Positions 22,676 through 29,473 of a stretch of 29,473 nucleotides of DNA are shown in pieces. How positions within the stretch are numbered: the stretch's first letter is position 1; every line of letters starts with the position of its first letter. The stretch is from Syntrophaceae bacterium UBA6109. Lineage in GTDB: Bacteria > Desulfobacterota > Syntrophia > Syntrophales > UBA6109. The stretch lies in the NCBI GenBank assembly GCA_002428445.1, contig DIWJ01000014.1:1-29473 (forward strand), given 5' to 3'. The notes beneath the pieces are model-generated. The model was not told the origin of the DNA and did not search any database. It saw nothing but the letters and a program-made list of their open reading frames with translations. The position numbers and the translations under genes are program-made.

Positions 22676-25600
22676 TCAGGCGATCGAGCACAACCGCTTC
22701 AGGTTGTCGAGATATTCCTTGTGATGCTCCAGATAGAAGGAGAGTCCGCGGGAAAAATTCTTGCCGATGATGCCATCCAGAAATAACTGGCTGATCTCGC
22801 GGTCCCGCTGAAGGATCAACTGCGAGCGGAAAAAGATCTTCCGCTCCTCCTCCGACATCTTCCTGATGCTGGATTTCAGTACACTGCGGGCCCGCGGTTG
22901 ATACATCCAGAAATAGAGAAGGTCGAGGGCATTGATGATGCTGATCCAGACAATGTCCTGAGCTTCGGTTTTGACCGCCTGGAGAAACCGTCCGGGAGAA
23001 CCCAGCAAATCGAGTACGTCCGTTTGCGGAAACATCAATTCAAGACGGGCGTAGATGCCGAAAAGTTCCCTGATCTTGATCGCATAGTCCGTCGTCCTCA
23101 TGCGGATGTTTTCATAGCGGTCGGCGACACCTTCGATCACGCCGGCAACGCAATCCGAAGCCGCTTTGGAGATGATGGCCGCCCATTTCTGCAGGATATC
23201 ATTTACGGCGGGAACCTGTGCATTCTGCAGGACAAATCCGACCGCCGCATTGAAGACAATGGCGAGAGGGATGGAAAGAACACTGCGGAAGAAGTTCCCG
23301 AATATCGCCCCCCTCGGCAGCCCGCGGAAGGCATTGTGGCCGGACAGGTAAAGACCGTTGGCCAGGGCCATCACCGTATACAGGGCCGTGGGATCCGTTG
23401 CCGTCGTGATTCCGAGCCCTCTTTCAAGAAGAAGCGTCTTGACAATATAATCCAGCAACGGGACCGAAAATCCTGTGAAGAGGAGGGAATCCGTGAGCCT
23501 TCCCCAGCTCACATAATCGTTCCAGCGAAGCAACGGCGACCGCAGAAAGCCGCCGCCGCCCAGGACCGACTGCAGGATGTTGCGCAGTCCCGTAATGCCG
23601 AACCAGATGAAGGCTCCGCCGTAGGCAAGAAGCCACCAGTCCTTTGTCAGCGCAAATGTCAGGAACGCCGGGACAAATCCGACGATCACCTTCGCCGCAT
23701 TTTTGACGCCCGTGTTCGTGTACCTCCAGTTCAATCCCGCTCGTGAACGGCTTTTTTTCTCCTCAAGGTGGAGATCGCTGCCCCCCTCTTCATGCATGCC
23801 TCCCAGCGGGATCACATTGCCGGGTATGGCAATCTCCGTTGCATTGTCCTGCACTTCCCAATCATGCTGATGCTTCTCGCCGAGATGCTGCAGTCCCGGC
23901 GCAGCATTCGAGAGCCATCTCAGCAATCTCCTCATTCGCCCCGAAGCCGCATAAGGGATACACGTCGTCCGGTACCAAACACTCATGCGAACCGGGATAA
24001 AGAAGATCGAGGGTCCCAGAGTACCGGCAATGATTTTTGCTTTCGTCCGTTTCAGGGTGTCCAGAACGATCAGCCCCATGCCATACCGTCGTTGGGAACG
24101 GCTGGCCGAATCGCTGCCGAGGTTCGCCTTGAGGGGAACCTTGCTGTAATAGGACTGAAGGGTCGCAATGCCGCGGAGAATTTCCGCCGTTTTTCGAATT
24201 CGTTCCTCGCGGTCGGCGCATGCGGAAAGTTCCAGGTCTTTCAGGAGGCCGAGGATGAGTCTCTTCAGCGTGATGACGTTTCCATCGTTCAGCGCTTTCT
24301 GCAGCCGGCCGATCCCTTCGTAGTCCGGCGCTTTTCCGGCAACGTAATCCTTCAGATTGAAGATCTCCAGGTGCGTGATTCTCCCGCGGCAATCATAGAG
24401 GAGTTCCAGGACATCGTTGACGCTGAGGCCGCTCAAGTTCAGACAGACTCGATATCCGGTGTGGAGCCCGTCGAGTCGTTCAATGAGGTCACCGGGCGAG
24501 AGCTTCAGCATCGGCGGGATATCCGCTTCCTCCCAGGGCCAGTTCGGGTCCCGAAGAGACGGATTCTGGACGGGCCTGAGGTATTGCTCCACAATGGACT
24601 CCGAGTCAAAACCCTGCATCTTCCCCACGAGATCCTCGATACGGCCCTTCTCACCTTCCTTTGCATCCGTGAGGCGCAGACGAAGCTCGGACAGACGGCC
24701 CTTCATCAACGGAAGCAGGCGGGCGTGAATGAACTCAGCCAGGTGGAGGATCGAAGCCTGGCCGCCGGCGACAAAGGACAGGAAATCCGCCTCGGCCAGC
24801 GGGGGAAGTTCGACACCAAAGATGTCGTTGATGTCAGGACGATGCCTGCGGTTGAATTCCGCAAGCAGTTCGAGGACGTATTTCTTCTGTGCCTCGGAGA
24901 TCTGACGTCCCTCATTCATGAAGGTTTCAACATGCGGGTCCGATAGAAAGGAGATGAAGTCGCGGGCATCAGAAAAACCTCGCGGGGTCCAGATAAAACG
25001 GATCCTCGCGCCGCGAAACCGGGATGCAATGGAGACACCGATGCGGATGGTGATGCCCATGATCTCTCCGGCCTCCAGCAGTTCCGACGCGGCCTTCTTC
25101 GGGACATAATTGTAATAGACAACCGTCAGTTTGCGGATCCCCTTGATCCAGGCATCCATGATCAGATGCGTTGGTGTCTTGCGTCCCTTCGTATTTGCGT
25201 CATGGACGTGGTCGTCAAAGGCGATCTGGTTCCATTCCTCAGGCATTTCCAGGAGGTGATAGCGCTGCAACTCTTTGCGGATGAGACGCGGTTTTCCCGA
25301 TAAGGCGTCGCGAAAGTCATGTGCAAGTTCGAGTTGCCTGATATGATCATCCTCTTCCCGGACAAGTTCCTTCATGATCTGGAGGAGAATTCTCGCCGTA
25401 TTATGGCGGAGGGGGCTGTGGGTGATGTTCATGACTTCGTAGCGCAGCGAGCGCAGCGCGCTCACGCGGTCATCCGCCTTGCCGATTTCCAGCGTTTGCA
25501 GAAGATTCGTCATGGCATAGGCAATGCGGAAACTCTGGGACGCACCCATTTCCTTGATGCCGTGGGCATTCAGGTAGGGATTCAGGAGATTCTTGAAATT

Positions 25601-25702
25601 CTTGCGCTCGTCTTTCCTGCCCAGGATCTCCCGGATCATGGCAAGAAGGGCATAGTCCCTTCTGTCAAATTGCAATTTATTCAGCAGATTCAAAATGATC
25701 AT
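22676..25702 (-). CDS. Large membrane protein of unknown function with degenerate PHP-like segment
   Basis: A 1008-residue protein I cannot assign to a named family. Residues ~1-155 are helical. Residues ~160-250 resemble a PHP phosphoesterase domain: DDHVHDANTKGRKTPTHLI keeps the H165-x-H167 of motif I and is followed by AWIKGIRKL, then AGEIMGITIRIGVSIA. The usual TDH becomes VYYN and the later glutamate is missing, so metal catalysis is doubtful. Residues ~400-500 have leucine-rich alternating stretches (YRVCLNLSGLSVNDVLELL). About five membrane segments lie at 672-690, 692-712, 736-757, 772-792 and 800-826, and a long helical tail ends the protein. The start ATG 25702 follows a strong GAGGAGAAGGA site. 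It lies downstream of a small helical-protein gene on the same strand. Confidence 0.85.
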   Translation of the reverse strand: MIILNLLNKLQFDRRDYALLAMIREILGRKDERKNFKNLLNPYLNAHGIKEMGASQSFRIAYAMTNLLQTLEIGKADDRVSALRSLRYEVMNITHSPLRHNTARILLQIMKELVREEDDHIRQLELAHDFRDALSGKPRLIRKELQRYHLLEMPEEWNQIAFDDHVHDANTKGRKTPTHLIMDAWIKGIRKLTVVYYNYVPKKAASELLEAGEIMGITIRIGVSIASRFRGARIRFIWTPRGFSDARDFISFLSDPHVETFMNEGRQISEAQKKYVLELLAEFNRRHRPDINDIFGVELPPLAEADFLSFVAGGQASILHLAEFIHARLLPLMKGRLSELRLRLTDAKEGEKGRIEDLVGKMQGFDSESIVEQYLRPVQNPSLRDPNWPWEEADIPPMLKLSPGDLIERLDGLHTGYRVCLNLSGLSVNDVLELLYDCRGRITHLEIFNLKDYVAGKAPDYEGIGRLQKALNDGNVITLKRLILGLLKDLELSACADREERIRKTAEILRGIATLQSYYSKVPLKANLGSDSASRSQRRYGMGLIVLDTLKRTKAKIIAGTLGPSIFFIPVRMSVWYRTTCIPYAASGRMRRLLRWLSNAAPGLQHLGEKHQHDWEVQDNATEIAIPGNVIPLGGMHEEGGSDLHLEEKKSRSRAGLNWRYTNTGVKNAAKVIVGFVPAFLTFALTKDWWLLAYGGAFIWFGITGLRNILQSVLGGGGFLRSPLLRWNDYVSWGRLTDSLLFTGFSVPLLDYIVKTLLLERGLGITTATDPTALYTVMALANGLYLSGHNAFRGLPRGAIFGNFFRSVLSIPLAIVFNAAVGFVLQNAQVPAVNDILQKWAAIISKAASDCVAGVIEGVADRYENIRMRTTDYAIKIRELFGIYARLELMFPQTDVLDLLGSPGRFLQAVKTEAQDIVWISIINALDLLYFWMYQPRARSVLKSSIRKMSEEERKIFFRSQLILQRDREISQLFLDGIIGKNFSRGLSFYLEHHKEYLDNLKRLCSIA

Positions 25703-25715
25703 TCCTTCTCCTCAG

Positions 25716-25745
25716 AATATAGAGCAACCCCTCCGTCATGTGCAA
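25716..25745 (-). promoter_or_regulatory. Possible promoter of the 1008-residue gene, next to a G9/C9 run
   Basis: On the minus strand TATATT (25716-25721, 5 of 6) has a weak TTGCAC (25740-25745) 18 nt upstream. A run of nine C (nine G on the plus strand, 25747-25755) lies just behind the -35, where slippage would change upstream spacing rather than the promoter core. Confidence 0.4.
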
Positions 25746-25843
25746 CGGGGGGGGGCCGATCGCGAACATCCGATAATTGCTGGAGATTGTCAAGAACCCG
25801 GAAACAGAAAAAAATGTCTGCAGGAGTGCAACCGCAATATCCG

Positions 25844-26620
25844 CTAATGCATATCCTGAACAATATGCATTTTCAGATGATCCGCCGCATCATTGGCTCC
25901 ATAGGCGATTCTGCACACCTGCTTCGCCAATAAGCTCAAGTGCATCGTACGGCTCAGATCCGAAGCCTCACCCTGCCTGAAAAGGGCCTTTTGGAGTCTG
26001 TCCGCCGACTTTCCGGCTTCCGTCGACCAGAAAAACACTTTATGAATATGGTCATGAATCTCTTCCAGGTTTCCAAAAAATACGCGATAGGAACGAATAT
26101 AGGCCTCAACGGCCTCGATGGAATTGTGAAACAGAATCCTGAAATCCTCCTGAAATTCCGCCGGAATGTCCGGGTATTCCCGCTCCAATTGGTCAATCAG
26201 TTCCTTGTAGCAACCGAGGAGGAGGGTAATATCATTCATCGTCTCCAGAAATACCCGGCTACCGTTTCTTGCTGACGCTTTATCACTGATTTTTGCCGCC
26301 ACGAAATGGCGCACATTCCCACAGCAACGTTCCGCCTGTGCTATCAATTCGGCAGCACTCCCGAACCCTTTCGGCTTCACCTGCAACGAACCATTGATGT
26401 ATCGCTTCAAAAACAGGGCTGTTTCACTGAAATGGTGCAATAGATCGCCCATCCGTTTCTCCATTTCCAGCTTTTCCGTTAACTGGAAAACGGGCATGTA
26501 GATAGCCCTCTTCCTGAGCGGTTCGCTCGTCCCCTTCAGCGTTGTCCTGAACCACATCAGATCGGGCACATTGACAAACCCTCTCTGCAGAGGGGAAAAA
26601 GCACCTGCAACATTCTTCAC
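25844..26620 (-). CDS. Helical protein, possibly DUF47/PhoU-like
   Basis: A 258-residue, almost entirely helical cytosolic protein without membrane segments or signal peptide. The heptad-like charged helices and the end (ADRLQKALFRQG..., then CRIAYGANDAADHLKMHI) recall the DUF47/PhoU group, whose members form metal-binding helical bundles and often accompany phosphate carriers. No phosphate carrier is adjacent here, and key acidic clusters are weak, so the assignment is tentative. The GTG start at 26620 has a textbook ribosome site (GGAGGG, 6 nt spacing). A 141-nt gap with its own promoter-like sequence separates it from the downstream 1008-residue gene. The long AT-rich repeat region lies upstream. 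Confidence 0.7.
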   Translation of the reverse strand: MKNVAGAFSPLQRGFVNVPDLMWFRTTLKGTSEPLRKRAIYMPVFQLTEKLEMEKRMGDLLHHFSETALFLKRYINGSLQVKPKGFGSAAELIAQAERCCGNVRHFVAAKISDKASARNGSRVFLETMNDITLLLGCYKELIDQLEREYPDIPAEFQEDFRILFHNSIEAVEAYIRSYRVFFGNLEEIHDHIHKVFFWSTEAGKSADRLQKALFRQGEASDLSRTMHLSLLAKQVCRIAYGANDAADHLKMHIVQDMH

Positions 26621-26664
26621 AAGAGACCCTCCACCATCCCGGCATATTATTTAAGTTATTGAAT

Positions 26665-27135
26665 TATCACACGTTATGCCATATTTTCGGCGAGGATACA
26701 CTTGCCCGGCAGGAAATGCAATGTTAAAAGATTATATATATAACCTATATGAAATACATGGCATTGTGTGCGTAGGGCTTCCATGATGAGATCATATCCA
26801 TAGCGATACTATTATATTATGTAATATCATATTGTTATATAGCATATACCACTTCAATAAATGGTCACACTTGATACGAATATATAGTAAATATGTACTA
26901 CGTGCGTATGTCTCGATTTTTTGCGACGAAACCACTCATACGGCAGGGATTGCGATATTGGCAGATTCTATAGATAACCTATATGAAATGCCCGGTAGGT
27001 GTGATCATCTGGTCCACAGCACAAGAGCTATTCAGATAATCCTTTGAATACAATTAGATGTCAATGACCCGTTGAATGCATTCTTATTGCGCAAATGTTC
27101 AAACCTGATACGAACTTATAAAAAATGCAGCGACA
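26665..27135. repeat. Two diverged 234-bp tandem copies in an AT-rich intergenic region
   Basis: Two matched blocks recur at the same offset. CGGCAGG through the shared 15-mer ATAACCTATATGAAA starts at 26707 and again at 26941 (about 41 of 55 identical). TGATACGAA starts at 26872 and 27106. Flanking weaker matches (TTTT-GCGA-ACACT-like) extend the units to roughly 26665-26898 and 26899-27135. The middle of the unit is poorly conserved. No gene, tRNA-like fold or terminator is evident, and coding potential is absent. The constant 234-bp offset shows a real duplication that has since drifted. Confidence 0.7.
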
Positions 27136-27150
27136 TGATGCGGCGGTGCC

Positions 27151-28782
27151 CTACGGCATGGAGAGGAGATAGGAACGCAGATTAACATTCTTATTGTTGA
27201 TGCCGAGTTTACGCCGGATGTGATTTCTGTGAATATCTACTGATCCCATGGATATATTCAGCAGATCGGCTATCTCTTTTGTAGATTTTCCATCTTTGAT
27301 CAAGCTCACAACCTGAATTTCCTTAGGGGTAAGATTGATATATTTTGATTTGATGCTCGTGAGGAACGGCGAGATGATATCGTGAAGATGCTCTTCAATT
27401 GTAGACACATAGGCATTTTGTTCGACAGCAAGCGCGCTGTTTTTCAATTTTTCTACATAGGGCATCACAAGACCCTTCACGTTGGATAAGAACATTTCCT
27501 CTATTTCTTTCTTGTCATCCTCCCGCTGCCTGAGAAGGACCTTTAGAGCGGCGTTCAATTCCTCCAGGTTTCGCGATTTTACCTCCAATTCGGTTTCCCT
27601 CTTTTTCAGGACGTCTTCCGCATGCTTCCGTTCAGTGATGTCTATGCTGACCCCGATCATCTGATCGGCGCGGCCTTCCTCGTCCTTCATCGGGACCTTG
27701 ATCGTGAAAATCCAGCGTCTCTGGCCGTCGGCATCCGTAAAACTCTCTTCACGCTCGATACGATCTTTCTCAAAGCTGAGCGTCGAAATGTCGTCGCGGT
27801 GAATGATTTCAGCGAAATCGGAATGGGGTGCGAGTTCATTTACGCTCTTGCCGGTCATCTCTTCTGGCGTGACCCTGAAGATGTCCGCAAGGATACGATT
27901 GGCGAGCACGATCCTGTTTTCCTTGTCTTTGACATAGATGAAATTCGGATTCGCGTCGATGACCTTTTTCAGAAAGGCCCTTTGGCTTTCAATCTTCTTC
28001 TGCGCATTCAGCCGTTCCGTAATGTCCCGGACGGAAGACAGCCGCACCTTCCGTCCATACCAGGTCATCTGAGACGAGGCGATTTCTACGGGGAAGACGG
28101 TGCCGTCCTTCCTCCTGTGAAAAACAAACTCCGCCTGTTGCTCGAACTTCCCCCTTTCTTTCACGGGCGCGACCGTCCTTTTTTCGACGAAATCGTTGCC
28201 CTTCATTTTCAAGAGGTCTTCCCGGGCATATCCATAAAGTCTCGTGCTGGCAGCGTTGGTTTCGAGGATCTGATCCGTCTGTTCGTCGATCAGGAACAAT
28301 GCGTCCGATTCCATTTCAAACAATTGGCGGTAGCGCTCTTCACTTTCCCGCAGGATCGCCTGGGCCTTCTTGCGAGCCACCAGTTCATTGATGCTCTTTT
28401 GATAGAGGATTTCGATGCGTTTCAAGGGGAAATAAGCTCCGAATGCCGCGACGAATCCGGCAAAAATGATCGTGATGATATGGGACTGCCAAATGGCAAT
28501 GTTGGTGAATACGATCTGCTTTGTCACTTCGTAGCTTGAAAAGAAGATGCAGGTGACAAGGAATATCTTGAGAAGGACAGGAATCAGTTTTTTCAGCAGT
28601 TGCCTGTGGTCGCTGACATCCTCGATGACCTCCCGCTGCATTTCCGAATCCAACTCGACCGATTCCGCACTGGGAATCCCGGTAAGGATTTTCGCGGATA
28701 TACCCATGACATTTTCTTCGCTGATCTTCTTGCAGACGGCCAGTAACTCGGCAAGAGTCTCTTCCCGCAGATTGGTCTTCAT
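27151..28782 (-). CDS. Membrane-anchored double-PAS sensor with LuxR-type DNA-binding domain
   Basis: A 543-residue one-component regulator. A helical N-terminus is followed by two membrane segments (about 66-86 and 99-119) and a short coiled coil. PAS 1 covers about 145-258 and PAS 2 about 265-385, each ending in the typical DITER. A long coiled coil (about 385-475) leads to a LuxR/FixJ helix-turn-helix (482-543: LTPKEIQVVSLIKDGKSTKEIADLL, cited in part, then KLGINNKNVNL). No histidine kinase or receiver domain is present, so ligand or redox signals in PAS probably act directly on DNA binding. The ATG follows AAGGGG by 4 nt. It reads toward the 234-bp repeat region, and no terminator is clear there. 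Confidence 0.92.
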   Translation of the reverse strand: MKTNLREETLAELLAVCKKISEENVMGISAKILTGIPSAESVELDSEMQREVIEDVSDHRQLLKKLIPVLLKIFLVTCIFFSSYEVTKQIVFTNIAIWQSHIITIIFAGFVAAFGAYFPLKRIEILYQKSINELVARKKAQAILRESEERYRQLFEMESDALFLIDEQTDQILETNAASTRLYGYAREDLLKMKGNDFVEKRTVAPVKERGKFEQQAEFVFHRRKDGTVFPVEIASSQMTWYGRKVRLSSVRDITERLNAQKKIESQRAFLKKVIDANPNFIYVKDKENRIVLANRILADIFRVTPEEMTGKSVNELAPHSDFAEIIHRDDISTLSFEKDRIEREESFTDADGQRRWIFTIKVPMKDEEGRADQMIGVSIDITERKHAEDVLKKRETELEVKSRNLEELNAALKVLLRQREDDKKEIEEMFLSNVKGLVMPYVEKLKNSALAVEQNAYVSTIEEHLHDIISPFLTSIKSKYINLTPKEIQVVSLIKDGKSTKEIADLLNISMGSVDIHRNHIRRKLGINNKNVNLRSYLLSMP

Positions 28783-28904
28783 ATTCCCCTTCTGCCTTTC
28801 GTGTCAGGTCCTTTTCTCAGCCGCAACAAACGGACCCTTTTGAGGGAACTCTATTCCGTTCCATTTCACCGTCTTTCCTCTCGATGATCTCAGGTGGGCA
28901 ACAG

Positions 28905-28934
28905 ATACTAATCCCATTAGAGGACAAACGTCAA
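28905..28934 (-). promoter_or_regulatory. Candidate promoter of the PAS-LuxR regulator
   Basis: Minus-strand TTGACG (28929-28934) and TAGTAT (28905-28910) are 18 nt apart. The leader of about 115 nt contains the inverted repeat GGAAC-N8-GTTCC (28845-28862), a possible operator. Confidence 0.45.
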
Positions 28935-28947
28935 CCGGACGGCAGCT

Positions 28948-28985
28948 AAAAAAAGGGCTCCCACCGATGTCGGGAGCCCTTTTTT
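28948..28985. terminator. Bidirectional rho-independent terminator
   Basis: A7-GGGCTCCC (28948-28962) and GGGAGCCC-T6 (28972-28985) form a perfect stem around a 9-nt loop, with T-runs for both directions. It lies downstream of the leftward wrbA-like gene and just upstream of the regulator's promoter, so its main task is ending wrbA transcripts. Confidence 0.92.
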
Positions 28986-29110
28986 CAAGAATTGAAATGA
29001 CGGAGAAGACCTCGCCCGGATCGGTTTCGCAAGGGTTTCCCCCGCGGCCACATCTTCAGGATGCGCGGGAAGTCCGGCGCATCGGCAAGAAATCCATTCC
29101 TCTATGCGAA

Positions 29111-29473
29111 CTACCGAATCAATCTCGCCGCAATTTCTGCGACGTGACGGCCCTGGAAGCGGGCGGACTCCAGTTCATTTTCGCTCGGCATCCGCTCCCC
29201 TTCCCCGCCGGCGATGGTGCTCGCTCCGTACGGCGATCCTCCCGTTATTTCGTCGATCCGCATCTGGCCCGCAAAGGCATAGGGGAGGCCGACGACGATC
29301 ATGCCCTGGTGAAGGAGGGTCGTATGAAAACTGAGGATCGTCGATTCTTGGCCGCCGTGCTGGGTGGCGCTGCTGGTAAAGACGCTGCCGACCTTTCCGA
29401 CCAGCGCCCCTTTGGCCCAGAGGCCGCCGGTTGCATCGAGGAATTGACGCATCTGGCCGCACATGTTGCCGAA
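29111..29473 (-). CDS. wrbA: WrbA-type NAD(P)H:quinone oxidoreductase, C-terminal part
   Basis: The last ~121 residues of a flavodoxin-fold quinone reductase; the frame continues off the right edge ([19 protein letters not shown] matches the conserved GNMxxQMRxFLDxTGxLW block). Further family signatures are [17 protein letters not shown], the FMN-contacting region before HTTLLHQGM, and the final [12 protein letters not shown]...[16 protein letters not shown]. WrbA proteins are tetrameric FMN enzymes that reduce quinones by two electrons, limiting oxidative stress. Length and motifs of the visible portion are normal, with no sign of decay. The bidirectional terminator at 28948-28985 follows. 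Confidence 0.93.
   Translation of the reverse strand, partial: FGNMCGQMRQFLDATGGLWAKGALVGKVGSVFTSSATQHGGQESTILSFHTTLLHQGMIVVGLPYAFAGQMRIDEITGGSPYGASTIAGGEGERMPSENELESARFQGRHVAEIAARLIR

Noticed and set aside
23768..24946. 392-residue plus-strand frame
   Set aside because: Lies inside the 1008-residue gene on the opposite strand; no ribosome site and no recognisable domain.
26832..27047. 71-residue plus-strand frame in the AT-rich gap
   Set aside because: Spans the border of the two 234-bp copies, is not preserved between them and has no ribosome site.
27622..28539. 305-residue plus-strand frame
   Set aside because: Antisense to the PAS-LuxR gene; no motif.

Overview
The window looks like chromosomal DNA of a GC-rich, anaerobic deltaproteobacterium (Desulfobacterota, perhaps Syntrophales-like), with the right end of an integrated mobile element at its left side. 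The lineage is inferred from gene content: an ADP-forming acyl-CoA ligase, an acetyl-CoA hydrolase/transferase fused to GNAT, a SulP transporter with a cyclic-nucleotide domain, and a PAS/LuxR regulator. No ribosomal marker is present to confirm it. Region 1 (1-4540) is an integrated element. It holds the end of a Dam-type DNA methylase, a tyrosine integrase, two small helix-turn-helix proteins in one leftward operon with a palindromic operator at its promoter, a membrane protein with AT-richer codons, and a rolling-circle HUH Rep preceded by a long nested inverted repeat. It stops exactly at the 3' half of a tRNA-Met(CAU) gene (4496-4540). No 5' half lies upstream, so this is read as the duplicated attachment core; the intact tRNA should lie left of the window. 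Region 2 (4541-12119) is chromosome. It starts with the old tRNA terminator, then a tiny secreted Cys-x-Cys peptide, a large SLC13/DASS anion transporter with two TrkA-C domains, and a leftward D-2-hydroxyacid dehydrogenase. A tight rightward cluster follows: YheT-like alpha/beta hydrolase, Nudix hydrolase, aminotransferase and HAD phosphatase. Promoter-like sequences face both ways in the 8071-8355 divergent gap. Region 3 (12241-20336) is a compact six-gene rightward operon: CoA-transferase fused to a Pat-like GNAT domain, two-domain ADP-forming acyl-CoA synthetase, a DRTGG/P-loop protein resembling the N-terminus of phosphotransacetylase, phosphomannomutase/phosphoglucomutase, class II fructose-bisphosphate aldolase, and an HD-domain hydrolase. 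Overlaps of 26 and 4 nt (the 4-nt ones of ATGA type) imply translational coupling. The set links acyl-CoA/acetate energy conservation with gluconeogenic sugar-phosphate steps, and the GNAT domain suggests control by lysine acetylation. Region 4 (20431-29473) holds a SulP transporter with STAS and cyclic-nucleotide-binding domains. Leftward genes follow: a 1008-residue membrane protein of unknown function with a degenerate PHP-like segment, a helical protein resembling the DUF47/PhoU group, an AT-rich 0.5 kb gap made of two diverged 234-bp tandem copies, a membrane-anchored double-PAS regulator with a LuxR helix-turn-helix, and the C-terminal part of a WrbA-type flavoprotein cut by the window edge. 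No rRNA, complete tRNA, intact insertion sequence or CRISPR array was seen. The least explained parts are the HUH-Rep/tyrosine-integrase element with its structured upstream region, the CoA-transferase-GNAT operon, the 1008-residue protein and the 234-bp repeat.
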